Positions 48,986 through 61,573 of a stretch of 64,000 nucleotides of DNA are shown here, piece after piece; the stretch's first letter is position 1; each line of letters starts with the position of its first letter. The DNA is taken from positions 1 to 64,000 of the forward strand of contig JAGFNK010000162.1 in the NCBI GenBank assembly GCA_025769875.1, in the 5' to 3' direction. The notes beneath the pieces were generated by a model that worked only from the letters and a program-made list of their open reading frames with translations, was not told the DNA's origin and did no database searches. This stretch comes from Russula earlei (taxonomy: Eukaryota > Basidiomycota > Agaricomycetes > Russulales > Russulaceae). A program made the translations under genes and the position numbers.

Positions 48986-51194
48986 ATGGATATGCTTCAG
49001 CCTCCCCCGCTCTCACAGCCTAGGCGGCGGAGCGTTGACGTCGGCGGCCTCTCTCTAGCCCTCGGTTCTCAGGGTTTAGGTCAGGGTTGGGTCGGTTGGG
49101 ACGACTCCAAGATGGACACCGAAGAACAGCAACTCCTGTGCGTCCATCCCTCTCCGCTCTCGTTCGCCGCAACCACATTTACCCAGTCCTGTCAGCTTCG
49201 CGGAACTTCTCAGCGACATGTACAATCATACCCATACCGTCATCAATGCCCACGAACCATCGCACGTCCATTTTAATTTGTCATCCCCCCCCCCTCTCAT
49301 TCCCTATCGCCAGGGCGCCTATCGATGTTTCGATGGAACGTCGTGCCGAGCTTATTAAATCCCTCGACAACTGGCACTTTGAACCCCACAAACTTCCGGA
49401 ACATGAGGTGCTTTACTGCTCGCTCGCCATATTCGAGGCACTGTTCCGCCTTGAGGGCCTTTTAGAAATGGTCCCTGCGTCTATCGGTGCGTAGGGGTGC
49501 ACGCCATTCGCTCTCCCCTCACCTCATACCTCTCGTCCACAGATCAGGTCAGGGATTTGCTCTTCAATATGCGACATGTCTATCGTCACCAAAATTCGTA
49601 TCACAACTTTGAGCACGCTCTTGACGTCCTCCAAGCCATTCATATGTTTCTCCGCTCTGCTGGTAGAGTCCCCCCCGCCTCTATCCTTCTGGAACCCGAT
49701 AGTCGAACGTGGAAACCCAAGCAATCCGCGGATAAACCGGCTTTAGTACAGTATTTAACGCCAGCCGATTTGTTTTGTTTGTACGTTGCTTCGATTGGAC
49801 ATGACGTCGGTCATCCCGGTGTCACGAACATGTTCATGGTGGGCTTCTCCTCTCTTTTCCCCTCTTATCTGTCCTCTCACCGAACCCCACTTTACCCAAG
49901 AAAAACGCCCAGGCGCCTTTATCTTCACTTTATGATCATAATTCTCCTCTGGAGCAGCTTCACTACACCCTTCTTATCCATATCCTTCGCCGTCAGGGTT
50001 TTGGCTTTCTGCTTGACAATGCTCATTCAACACCTCATTTCCGAAAATTGCTCGCAGAGACAGTTTTAGCGACCGATATGCGCGTGCACTCCCAGTTTAT
50101 GAAACGCTTTCAACAGCTCATTGACGGCGCTGAGGTAGACCAATGGACAAAGAGGGTTCTGGTCTGTCAAGCGCTCATTAAGGCCGCGGACATAAGTAAC
50201 CCGGTAATGAACCCTCTGTCTCGACTATCTACCTCGTCTGAGCGATCATTCAGTGTCGTCCGATCAATGTCTCACAACATTGGGCGTCCGCCCTCCAGGA
50301 AGAATGGACGTCACAGGCCACCCTTGAGCGGCACCTGCACATGATCCCATCGGTAAAGGAAGAGGCCGACCCGTTGTCAGAAGCCAAGTCCCAAGTCTGG
50401 TTTATTGACACATTTGCGAAACCTCTTTTCGATCTCACTGCCTCTGGCATCCCGGGTCAGTTTCGAACATCCCTTCATGTCGTCTCGGTTTCCGTTTGAC
50501 ATGTTCTCTAAATACAGAGACGGCAGAATACGCGAACAACTGCACCGAGAACCTCGCCACATGGAAAGCAAGAGTCCTATTGCTTTCCTCATGTGGTGAT
50601 TGCCCAAGTCCTGTCCACGATACTCACAGTTGTTCTGTTCGTGAACGTGAACGCCCACTCTCTCCTCCCCATCCTCCCGAAGATTTCGTTTCCGCGTTTC
50701 CCATGGCTCTCCCTACCGCCTTCCGACAGGGGGTCGATCAAAGTGATAGGTCATCTTTTCACGACTGGGGCTCCATCTCTGTATCCTCTGCCGCCGCCCT
50801 GACCGATACCGATTCATCTCGCGCATCATCACCTACCCATGTCCCCGAAGCATCGAACAGCGCTTGTCCTCGCTCGCTGTCCATCACGAGTATCAGCACG
50901 TCCAGCAGCATCAGCTCCTCATCTCCGAGCATCACTTCGACATGTCCTTCCGCGGGACTCTCAGACGCTCCTGCCTCGCTCGCTTTGCTCCCCCCATCAC
51001 ATGATGGTACGCTTGGGCTCATGGTAGACGTTGGCGCGGATAGCAGCGTGAGTAGTGCTGCGGCTATCCGTGCGGCGTATAAAGTGAGCGTACGCAAAAA
51101 GCCTAGCTCTAACCGCTACTCGTGGAGCCCTGGCCTGCGTGACATGGCCCCTCGACGAGAAATGGCTATTGCCGCAGGCCAAGGCATTGATTGA
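48986..51194 (+). CDS. 3',5'-cyclic-nucleotide phosphodiesterase (PDEase I)
   Basis: Hydrolyses cAMP and so limits PKA signalling; related to yeast high-affinity Pde2 and animal class I PDEs. Exons 48986-49137, 49196-49279, 49314-49486, 49543-49838, 49901-50203, 50254-50455, 50518-51194 total 1887 nt, 628 residues. HD-type metal site: YHNFEHALDV and SIGHDVGHPG, then KAADISNP (distal metal Asp) and a WTSQA...W FIDTFAKPLF region. The N-terminal 80 residues are unconserved; the last 210 are Ser-rich with no domain. The third exon follows a 34 bp intron that holds a C10 run, shorter than any other here. Start MDMLQPPP at 48986 is preferred; the ORF is open upstream through the CT tract. Confidence 0.94.
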
Positions 51195-54085
51195 TTAGCT
51201 AGCCTTATCCATTCCGTTCTGGTGTTTGAACTTTATCAGGCCGACTCGATGACCAAAAATTGTATGTATACCTGTATCATTCCATCCTGCGATCACAACG
51301 TGCACACGAATGTCCGACGATCTTGACGAACGAGGAACATCACACGCCTACATCTTTGCATTCACAGTATTTTCAATCTCTAACCTTCGTCCCTCTCGCG
51401 TACTACTCCCTCCTTTTTCTTTCGGTTTAATTTTTTGTTAGTGGCATCATCGGCCCCTTTTGGTCCTCATCAGCAGCCATCTGTTTGCCGTCCTTGTATT
51501 GGGTTCGGTAGGCACGTGGAGGGTTCACAAGATACCTCGCACACGCCTTTCTGTAGCTAGTGACTTCATACGCGCTTTAACGCTTACGCGAATATCGTCG
51601 GCTTGACTGACGCAATGCATTTACGTACGAGCGAGGGTCATGGTCGAAAGCACGCCGAGCTCGTCCGAGAGACTATTGCACATCGGCGTACTCTGTCTTC
51701 TGCATTGATTGTCCAGTGGAGAGTGGGAGTGAAGACTTGCGCTGCATCCCCAATATCCGGGCGCCTTTGAACGTCTGGTGACCCCCTGACCATGTTCCTT
51801 ACTCTGAAAACTTTCCAAGCCCAGTTCAATCGCTGACGGTTGATCACAGCCGACGGGCAAGGGTTGCGCCACGCCATGGTCGCAAGCCAAGGATTTATTT
51901 TTAGTGAGGAATTGAAGTACGGTAACGGAACGGTGAATAGGGAAGGGGAAAAAACCCCGCGAAACCCGACAAAGCGAGGACTTTAAGCGTCGTGTCCATC
52001 CCGTCCGTCAAGACTGCGAACGAAACGACCGATCATCGATCAGGAGTACGTTGGATTCAGACAATGCGGCGACGTTTCCGACAAGCGAGCGATCGATTGC
52101 GTTTGTGTCCGCTGGATTTTGTCAGTTGGGATGCTTGACCGTGTAGGTATGACGTGATGGCGCTCTGGCTGGCTGGCACGCCACCACTACGCCGCCCGCG
52201 CCCATTGGGAAACCCATTCGGAAAAACGCATCGCAGTTGATAACGGCGGCGGAAGCTCTAGGGGCTACTACGGGGGCCAAATCACATCAAGGTTTTTTTT
52301 TTTAAATATATTCATACTGAGCGCCAGTGTGCACAGGCGCCCGAAGGGACGACCCGTTTCGAGGGTCGAACGCACCGCTCGTCACTCAGACCCCGGTACC
52401 GACTAAAGAAAGGGCTCGACGATAACGTCCTATATGGTGACTCGCCAGCCAGACGGACTAGGGAATGCTCCTGTCAGGGTTGGGGAGGAAGCCGAACTGG
52501 GAACGCCCGCACGCGGAAAGATAACGACCTCCCTTGCGCCTCGGAGACGCTCGCACGCGACGGAGCGCATAGGAAAGAGGCGCGTCATATCCGGTCGAGT
52601 CGACGTTTAAAAATCGTTCGACGGGCGTCAGGTGTGCGTGCGTGCAACCAGGTCAAACAAAATTTTTGACTTGCCGGGCGGCTGATCGACCCAGGTGTGG
52701 ATGAGGCTTTGGATACCCCTCCTGAATTTTTTTTTTTTTTTTTGTGCAGACGCCGGTATGATCAGGGTACAGCGGCATGGATTCCCATTCCGTGCGCAGC
52801 CGCCCTTTGTGTGACTTGACCGCGCGCACGACCGGGCATGTCATATGCCGCAATCGGAGTGGATACGCACGAGAGCGAGCGAGCTCTCGGTGGGGGTACG
52901 CAATGCGGAAGAGAATCGTGAGATTTCGCTCTCGATTCGATTCTCGAAAGCCATCGTTCGGGCGTCCAAAGCACTCGACTGCTGATTGCAAAGGGAAGGG
53001 CAGTTCACGACAGGCCATGGGCGAGGAACGTTCGACTTTTGGTCCCCCAATGTCGCGGTGGAGTTCTATGGGGGCAGAACGAGGAGAGGTAGCCTGATTG
53101 AGGAGGACAGAACGGCAATAGCAACGGTTGCCGCGATGCTGCTCGATGGGGATTTCGTGGCCGAAAGGAACTCGGAGGACAAGTCGAAGCGGTCACGGGC
53201 ACCCGCAGAGCAGAGAAGGGGGCGTGATGCGAGGGAGCTCAGAGCCCGAAATGCCAGAACGGCACTCCCGATACGCATCTCCCGTCATGGGAACACATCG
53301 CGAAGCTCAGAAGGGCGAGCCCGATGACGCGATGACGAAACGAACCAGCGAGAGGGCGCCAATAGGAGGAAACGCGGCGATTCGTCGGCGCCATCGACCA
53401 TCGCATCGGCGAAAATCGGGCCCCTTCTCGAGAAACTCTGCCGCCGGAAGACAGGACCAAGGTGTTCATGTCCGAGGAGGGAGAGAGGGAGAGGGGACGA
53501 CAGGAAGTTCAACCCCTCCTCGAGGCCTCCTCTCTCACATGCATGAAAAGACAGTCATAAACCCCACACAACTCGGAGCACGTCGCGTCGCGCCCCCACC
53601 TATACAATGAACGTCGAGATCGACCGCCACTCGACGAGACTGGGAAGCTTCGCTTAGATCTGCATCGTAGAGAGGCACGGAAGGAAAGACTCGGACTGTA
53701 TCCCATGCATCACGTGGGATAGAGACACGCCGGGGGCTGGCGATTTGTGAGTTTTTGCACAACACGTTCTGGTCAGTGAGCGAACTAGGGGGGGGTAAGT
53801 GTGACCTCTGACGGTCTTAAGTCGCAGCCAGTATCCGACGAGTCGATGAGACGCCAGTTTCCCGCCTGCGGGCTCAGTCAAGTCGGTACTTCGTGGCCCA
53901 AATTCGTGGCCGGGCTTGATTTTGGCTTGGAGCTCTTCGAGGCGCAGGGCCTTTTCCAGGTATCGCCTTTCCGGTCGCTGCAGGACCGGCGTGGCCGAGT
54001 TGCTTCTCTTGTGTGGGGCCTGTTAGGTTCCAGGCTACTAGATGGACCGGTCACTGGAATCATGTTGGAGCTGGAAGAATTATAA

Positions 54086-54105
54086 CTCAGTCTTGTGTAT
54101 GAAAG
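54086..54105 (+). repeat. 20 bp direct repeat, left copy
   Basis: Identical to 54536-54555; the pair brackets the inverted-repeat element at 54162-54517. Confidence 0.85.
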
Positions 54106-54161
54106 ACTGTATTGGTTAGTAAGCTAACCTGTAAGGATTATAACTATGTATAGTAGCCTTG

Positions 54162-54517
54162 TACAAAGCTGGAGCTGCGGAAGTCGCAGCGTCGCAAGCA
54201 CACGTATTACATGAGCGTGAATTTGAGTCTCCGCTCTGTGATTCGTGAGGTGAGTCTGCGACTTCGTGCCGTCGCTCCTCTGGTAATCCTGCCTAACTCT
54301 TGTCACTCATTTCTATAAATGCCCCATATTTATGGTTCTGTCCCTGAGATCAATTGGACTGCTGATAATGGAAAACTCATCTGGTGGCAGACATGACAAG
54401 ATAATCGGATATTTGCTCGAAAGTCACGCTCTAGTGAGGGTGACAGCGGAGACTCAAATTCACGCTCATGTAATACGCTGTGCTGCGACGCTGCGACTTC
54501 CGCAGCTCCAGCTTGTA
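54162..54517. mobile_element. 356 bp inverted-repeat (MITE/foldback-like) element
   Basis: About 72 bp arms, 54162-54234 and 54446-54517, are reverse complements: tacaa(a)gctggagctgcgg, then aagtcgcagcgtcgca, ending gagtctccgctg. The arms differ by a few bases. The loop is about 210 bp with no coding capacity. A 20 bp direct repeat, ctcagtcttgtgtatgaaag, lies outside both ends (54086-54105 and 54536-54555). Confidence 0.75.
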
Positions 54518-54535
54518 AAAGAGTGTAGTACTGAC

Positions 54536-54555
54536 CTCAGTCTTGTGTATGAAAG
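54536..54555 (+). repeat. 20 bp direct repeat, right copy
   Basis: Identical to 54086-54105. Too long and too far from the arms for an ordinary target duplication. Confidence 0.85.
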
Positions 54556-55346
54556 GGAAAATGAACAACAACTACTATCCCTGCATCCCCATTCTCATTC
54601 GGACACCATCGAATTATCATGTATCTCTTACTCAACAACTACAGTACTTTGAATACTGTATATAGTACCTTCTATCTACATGCCCAATAAATTTTTTTGA
54701 TAAAAGCTGTTTGTAGTGAAATTGAAAAATGGCTGTTTGTCACGCTTGCCGACCGATGCCGTGTTCTAATTAATTCATACGTACAGTCCGGCTTTGTCCG
54801 TTCACACGCCACCTGGCACGCCCACGTCATTGGAGCGTAAACGACATGAGCGTCATGTACTACACCGATACCTTTGCTTCGTCATGATACAGGTTTTCCC
54901 TGCTTCTCAGCGCTCATTGATTTCACTTCTGTTGGTGGAAATGAGCCCGTGAGTCAGGTGTACAGACGTAGAGCTGGCAGGATCTGGCGTGGCCTGCTGT
55001 GCCGGTTGAACTGTACGTATTGTTGAGTTCCGCAAGCCTCATGTCCTGTAATGATTTTAGTCTGAAGATGTTTCTAGAGGTGGCCTTCCATTGCGGCCCA
55101 CAACGAACGTTTGCGATCCACTCTCGCCAAGACACTGATTGTGTCAGAGGGAGAATCAGAACACGATTGAGGGGCATGCAGTTGATGAAATAAGAGCAGG
55201 TCAAGCCCGAGGAACCACTAGCGTGTGCTGCATTGCTCTGGCCTGTGCTAGGTAGGCCCAGCTGCCAGACGTCCATTTTACGCTACACGAGGTTGAGTGC
55301 AGTCCTTATCCTTCCTTCCCCTCTCCTTCACCCTCAGGCCTCTACG

Positions 55347-56735
55347 ATGATCGTCGTCGCTCTTGCCATTCTCGCTTCTACCCGCGCATCCCCTCTTGGG
55401 AAAACGTCACCACCTCTCGTCTCTCTCGACCAACTTCATGTCCGGGCACCCTCATGCGATAACCCTCACGGGTGCAGGTCACTCTGGAACATCATATGGA
55501 GCTGTGCCGTCACTATCCTCCTTTGCACATGGGTCTCCGTCCACCCAAACGTCCCAGGCCCTGAGGAGACGTGGCCTCGAGTCGTAGTGCGACGCATGGG
55601 GCTCATGCTTGCTGCCATTTTTGCTCCAGAAATCATGATTATATGGGCGTTGAGACAACGACTGACCGCGGCTGAATTAGCAGAGAGATACAAAGGTGAG
55701 TTTTGAACGCTGAGCACAATGTGCAATACCAACAATCTAACCCTAGGAGAGGGATGGACGATCACGCACGGATTCTTCGCGGTCATGGGAGGATTCATGG
55801 AATATGAAGGAAACAGGCCTATCCGAGTGCTGTTACCGGGACAGCTCGATTCCTATTCTCTGACGGGGAACGGCGACTTCCCAAGAATCGCGAAAGCGGA
55901 GATCGAGGACAGGAGCAAGGCAGATGCCATCTCAAAATCCATTGTCGTCCTGCAAACCGGATGGTTTATTGCGCAATGCATGGCGCGAGGGGTCCAAGGC
56001 CTACCGGTCACGGAACTGGAGCTGGTCACGGTCGCCTTCGCGACCCTGAATTTCGTGATGTACCTCCTGTGGTGGAACAAGCCTCTGAACGTACAATGTG
56101 GGGTGCGAGTGTACAAGAAACGACAAACGGGAAAGGGCGGTGAGGATGTGGATGGTAAAGTTGGCAATCCAGTTGGATTTTGGGTCGCACTTAGAGACGC
56201 ACTTGGAAAGCTTCCAGCTGCAATTGTCCGTGGACCGTCGATTCCTGGAGCCACGGACCAGGGTGACCCATGGTTTTTCCGTGTCATAACGTGGCCCATC
56301 TTGAAGCCCGCTTGGGTTTTGAGTGGCGATGATGAGTATGATGGCTTGATGAGGGTCGGCACGTTTTATGCTGGCAAACGGGTCACTGGCAAGGAGCTTC
56401 TCACAGCGCTCATGGTGACTGCCGTTGCGTTGGCCTTTGGGAGTATTCACTGCATTGGATGGTCATTCGCTTTTCCCGCAACTGCAGAGCGTACCCTCTG
56501 GCGTGTTGCTTCAGCTTCCATGACTATCATCCCAGTTCCGTTACTTATCTCGATATTCATCATCGCGTTCCAGAAAGTCCATGACACCCTTGGGTTTTTT
56601 ACTATATGTACTTTGATGGCCCTTTATATGCTTGCCCGATTGGTTTTGGTTGTACTCCCCCTCCTAAGTCTCAGATCACTTCCTCCTGCAGCCTACCATG
56701 TTGTACACTGGACTTCACTCATCCCTCATGTATAA
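55347..56735 (+). CDS. Multi-spanning membrane protein, Agaricomycete-expanded family
   Basis: Exons 55347-55695 and 55747-56735 total 1338 nt, 445 residues. N-terminal signal peptide (IVVALAILASTRASP). Features shared with a large uncharacterised mushroom family: CRSLWNIIWSCAVTILLCT and the following HPNVPGP, a second hydrophobic segment with AAIFAPEIMIIWALRQ, GWTITHGFFAVMGGF across the intron, KSIVVLQTGWFIAQC, and LNFVMYLLWWNKPLNV. The C-terminal half has at least three more membrane segments (LLTALMVTAVALAFGS, MTIIPVPLLISIFIIAF, LMALYMLARLVLVVLP). Function unknown; members are often present in many copies per genome. No catalytic motif seen. The intron phase exactly joins K-G-E-G-W. Confidence 0.85.
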
Positions 56736-59130
56736 TCCACACTCTACAACTGACCCATCATGATGCCTTGCCACCACACACAATGGTTACATAACTCTTG
56801 ATAGGACAAGTATTCTAGGTGGACGAGATCACAGTTGTGTGGTCCTCCATGCAGATGAAGTGAATAATGAGATGTGTGGAATGTAAGGCAGCAGATGAGG
56901 GGCAATATGCAATGCAGACTACTAATGGTGCTGATCCCTGGTGACCCATGATGTCATCTATCCATGTCATGCTGGCCTGATCATCAAAGAAGTTATTTTA
57001 CAAACATATTCTGACCAACACAATTGCACCAAGTTATGAATGGGATTGTCAAGAAGCTCTAAATGAATTGTACAAAGTGATGACCTGAGTGAAGCTCAGA
57101 AGCCATTGTTGTTATTCACAGTGCACAAGCAAGTGCCTTCCATAGGAAAAGTACATCATAGCAGGCTAGAAATGTGAAGACTCAACTAGAGAATACTTGA
57201 AATGAGCAGTTTAGTCTTGCTGATGCAATAATGAGCCACAATCAAAAAGGGCTGATGGAGAGCATGAGAACATGGTGTAAGCTTGTCAGAAATTTGGGGG
57301 GCCATTATAATATTATTATAATCTCATTATAATGGCCTCCCAAATTTCCAACACTGTTCAAAACACTGCAGACCCATAATAGTGTCAGCTGAAGAGACAT
57401 GTACCAAAATCAAAACCAAGTTATATTGCAGCTTTGGCAATGTATTCTGTGAATGCCTTTTAGTCTTTGTCAAGGTCTTTCAGAGCTTTAGAGATGCATT
57501 GGTATCACAAAGCAACCAGAGCCGAGCCTGGACTAAGCAAGGCCGGACCCAATGAGGGGCCAAATGATGCAGCAGATGTCCGGAGGGGCCGCATCCTAAC
57601 CCTGGACTGACGAGACGGGATGGGCTAACGTCGTTCAACCTAGAGTCGAAAATCTCCCGTGGACGATGCCGTCGTCGGGAAATGGGCGGGGGATATGAGC
57701 CCCCCCCCAGGTAGAAAGCCCGACTTTTCCCCTTCCTTCCCTCTCTCTCTCTCTCACTTATACTTATACATAGCTCTGAGCACAACCCGTCGAGCTCCCC
57801 ATGGTGCACGTCTGCGTTTTTGATCCACGCGAGAGGGGGGAGAGATCACCGACGAAGATGGCCAGGATACGAGCCCGGCGGAAAAAGCTTCGGGCTTAGA
57901 TCTGATCGGGAGAAGAAGAAAGAAGTGGGTTGTGTCACGCGTGCCCAAGGAAGAGCGGCCTGTCCCCGCATTTACGTACTACATGTGATATCCATCGTCA
58001 CGAACGACGCATGCATCGGGCCTGTGATGGTTGTGAGAGAAGAGGATGTTTATGTTTCGAACATACTGCCCGGCTATATGGCAGGTAGGCTTCCGAGAGC
58101 CCTCTGTCCCCGCTCGTGCACTGATACACGAGTGGCAGGGGTTCCCCATGTTCGCAAAAAGCCGTGGAGGATACTTGTGAACAACGGGAATAGATGGCTT
58201 TGCCCGGACGCATCCAAAATCCCACTGCATGCGGTTCATTGTTTCGCTGGATTCGAAAAGGTAACCAACAGTGTGACCTCGGGCAAGTTTGCCTTGTATG
58301 ACAGGGCACGCGAGCATGGTCTTCTTCCCAGATTCGGGGCGCCCCTTCCATGTTCAGGTTGGGGGTTTCGTTCCATGGATGATCTGTGATTGGAGGTAGA
58401 TGCGATTGCGATTGAGGAACGAGAGATGGACCAGGGATCAATTTAAGGAGCTCGGACATCTCTTTCTGGTACTGTACTTGGCTACATTCATGCCAGAGGG
58501 GAGTTTGAAAACAGCTCGGAAGGAGTTTTGAATGTAATGCATGACCCGAAGAGGCCGATGCAAGTTCAGGTGGTTGAGACGAATAGACATGTCACCGTGT
58601 CTCATTCCCCTGTGTCGTGGGAGTGTGTTGGGGATCGGGGGTAGGAGGGAAATAGAATATAGGTCCACATTAAAGCCGAGCACTCCAGTCATCCCCGGTC
58701 GTAGCCGCTGTCCGGCGGGATTAGAAAGATGATATAGAGATGACGGGAGGGATGCTCTGTGTTCATCCTGACAGCCAGATAAAGGGTTAGATGTCTCGTC
58801 CTCGTCCCGGCGGTGAAAACGTTACACGTGATAGTCGTGGTCAGGGGTTGGGAACCCCGTGAGGTGGTTCGATCAAGCAAGGGTGCATCCCATTGAAAGA
58901 GAGGCTGTAAGTCCAAGTCAAGATAAAGGAGGAATTTGCCCACTTTTTGCTGACGTCGTGTCAATATACGATCGATTGACAATTAATATCGGCGGACACC
59001 TCAAACGCGGGTGAAGAATACCCGCATGCGGATAGCCGTGGGAAGAAATCACACCACGGTTATGATGTAATTTGTAGACGACTCGCCGCTCAGGCAGAGA
59101 CAACAACTCATTCGAAACAAACAGAGCAAG
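56736..59130. other. 2.4 kb gene-poor region
   Basis: 56740-57480 is AT-rich and resembles decayed transposon sequence, with a hairpin at 57289-57348. 57480-59130 has ordinary composition. A 189-codon plus-strand ORF (57820-58389) and mirrored minus-strand ORFs show no family and are rejected. No RNA gene recognised. Confidence 0.5.
57289..57348. repeat. Hairpin with 23 bp arms
   Basis: 57289-57311 and 57326-57348 are inverted repeats (gaaatttggg...attataat) with one mismatch and a 14-nt AT loop. It looks like two transposon ends joined after loss of the interior. Confidence 0.75.
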
Positions 59131-61136
59131 TCATACAATCTCATCAACTTTAGATCGGTGAATGCAGAAGCCCTGAGGGCAGATAAGCCCATCAGTGGGC
59201 AAGAACAAGTGACTGCTAGCGTGTGACCCACCGGGACCACCCATGCTTTGCAATTGCAACGTGAACCAGCCCAGTCATAGTTTCCTAGCTTTGCGCCACA
59301 TTTCTTGTTCGGACATGTTATCTTCCCTGCCAGTTTCCCGTCTTCTAGAAAAAACTCCATCCATTTCATCTAGTGGAGAAATGAAAACCCGTGACTTATG
59401 GCTCAAACTTGTCTACTTACAGGCTCGACAAAATATCCAGAGCACTTCGGATTCATCAGGATGGGCGGGCTTATGCTAGATTTGTCCATCACCCGCGTAG
59501 CCGTGTTTAGGGGTGTCATGGACAAACCACCAGGAGCCCGTAAAGCTGCTAGCTTGGGATTCGCATGTAACTGCGCTGCGAGGTCGGCACCGTGCTGAAG
59601 GGTTCCCGCGCCCGTAGACGCAGCGGAATGAGCCGGCGGTGGGCGGCTCTTACCCGTGGTATCTTGATTCTCAGAGACGGTATCAGAAGTCACGGGTGCA
59701 GGAGATGGAGGAGCTGTGTTCGCGGTGGGGATTCCACCCGTCCTAGGAGCGGGTGCAGAGGCAGAGGGACCTGTGGTGGACCCAACAGATTCGTCGTCGT
59801 CGCTATCCAGTGCCGACATCGACAGGCTACCTGAAATACCAGTGGAAAAATCCGGCGAGCAGGCGAGATCTGAGGTCGGTTCCGAATGAACCACTCCGTC
59901 GCGGTTGGGCATGGGCCGCTTGGCCCGTGGGCAGGTCGCTCTCTTGATCAGTCCTTTTAACCTCCTCATCGTCGTCGATGGTCGGCACGGGCGATGAAAC
60001 TGCCAGGCTAGAAAGTCCATTACTGCCTTCGACGGGCGACAACGGCGAGGGACGGGTAGGACCCGAGGAGGAGCCCAGACGTGGTCGTGAAATGCCTAGC
60101 GCACCACCAGACGGGCGTCGAGACGACGAAGAGGAGGGTCGACGAGGAGCAACATCGTTGGTCGACGGACGCCTTGAAGAGGCGGGCGAGAATGCGACGA
60201 CCGGCGTTGGCGGCCCCAGTTGCCCGTGGTCGAGCATATGTTCGCGATTTGCGAGCTCAGTTCTGAAGATGAAACCCTCTGAGGGTCGTTATTCAGACGA
60301 CGTCAGGATGCGTCTCACCGACACATCTTGCAACGAATGCGTCTCCTGGGTCCACCGGGGGTAGCAGGTGCCGAGTCTGTCGGCGTACGGGGAAACTTTG
60401 CAAACATATCGGTTTCCGGGAAAGAACCGTCTCCGTCTATGACGAACTTTAGTGTAAGGCAGTCGAGAGACGATGCAAAAATGATGCTACTCAGAATTTC
60501 CTCCACCGCCCTTTCCAAGTAGAACATTCGAGTGGCCTTATCGCGCCTCGATACCTTTGTAGGAAGCTTGGTGAAATATCATGAGTTGAGTCATGAATCC
60601 TGAGTTCGGCCTAGGAGAGGTGAACAAGGAACGACATCAAGTAAATGCGGCGTACTCTATGTTGGGCCTGACCTTCCTGATGAGATCCAACGCCGCGATA
60701 GTGTCGATGTTCTGTGAATACATAAGGTACGCTGCGGCGACCGCGACACTGCGACCTGCAGTGCAAAAGTTGCGGCTAAGGGTAGTGATATGTAATACAA
60801 GGATACCCACTCATTCCAGCCTGACAGTGGACAAGAACGCCTCTATCCATGTCGATCTGAGCTTGTATGAATGTTATTGCAGGGATCAGATGCTGGAGTA
60901 CATCCTCCTCCTCCACGTCGTCCAAGGGAATCTGGTGGTGGATGAAGGTCTAGCGTCGAAAGACCAAAAGTTGAGGCACAGATCAGGTTAATGAGAAACG
61001 TAGGGTATACCTCCGGGATAGAGATCCTTCCCCTCATCACAGTCAGAACGCTTTGAATGTTGCTCGCTCTGAGATTATTAGCATCTTTTGCGCTGCGGAA
61101 GTCTCCTATCCAGAGACCAGGTATGATCTGGTCCAT
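59131..61136 (-). CDS. YVH1: Dual-specificity phosphatase Yvh1, with one apparent +1 shift
   Basis: Phosphatase with a zinc-binding tail; in yeast the tail, more than the catalysis, releases Mrt4 from pre-60S ribosomes. Nine exons (61136-61011, 60931-60811, 60755-60656, 60610-60491, 60436-60319, 60262-59892, 59830-59421, 59369-59232, 59172-59131) sum to 1546 nt. Removing one G at the CC/GG pair 60554-60555 gives 1545, 514 residues. The catalytic loop VHCQAGMSRS is complete, split by an intron after M. The tail has CKMCR...ELANREHMLDHG, then CSGYFVEPMKWME, CPNKKCGAKLGNYDW, C.C and a final GFCIHRSKVDEIV. The frame break lies between HQASYK and VSRRDK, which are adjacent in relatives. A 200-residue Ser/Pro linker is lineage-specific. 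Confidence 0.92.
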
Positions 61137-61573
61137 AGAGTGATTGATGGTTGAGGGCAGGGGGCTGTGACATTGGAGAGCATCGGGAGGTGGAGACCCT
61201 TTATAATCTTATCTCATATTTGTACCCGACAAACAACCGTGAGTGGATCTCCTGACCATGATTCGGCGAACACACCATTCAACTCTTCTTGATCATCCGA
61301 TGAAGAGGTTGTAGTCATGGAAACCGCGTCCGTCGTGAGTGAAACGTCGACAAACTACAACGTACATGAAGGGTTTGTGCTATGAATACAGTCATATCTT
61401 TACAACCTAAGGCGTCGAGCCTTGAGCCTCTGGCCCTCAAGGCCGGCGCTCGTCATATTATTCTACATCACTTTCGTGGGGCGTAGGCGTAGGTCGCGCC
61501 CGACGGCACGTGTGCATGGGATGGTGCCGTGCTGGGCGGGGGTACTATGCGATACGGATGCATCCTCACACCT
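61137..61573. other. Intergenic region
   Basis: 437 bp between two minus-strand genes; no feature recognised. Confidence 0.5.

Larger units (their letters stand above)
51195..55346. other. 4.1 kb gene-poor region with a small inverted-repeat element
   Basis: No gene recognised on either strand; ORFs such as 53128-53610 are Arg/Ser-rich and fortuitous. It contains T-runs (52293-52302, 52729-52743) and an inverted-repeat element at 54162-54517, described separately. Confidence 0.5.

Noticed and set aside
57541..57660. Possible tRNA-like box sequence (gttcaacctagagtcg)
   Set aside because: No cloverleaf could be drawn and the A box is missing.
57820..58389. 189-codon ORF as a gene
   Set aside because: No recognisable motif; a mirrored minus-strand ORF is equally long, as expected by chance.
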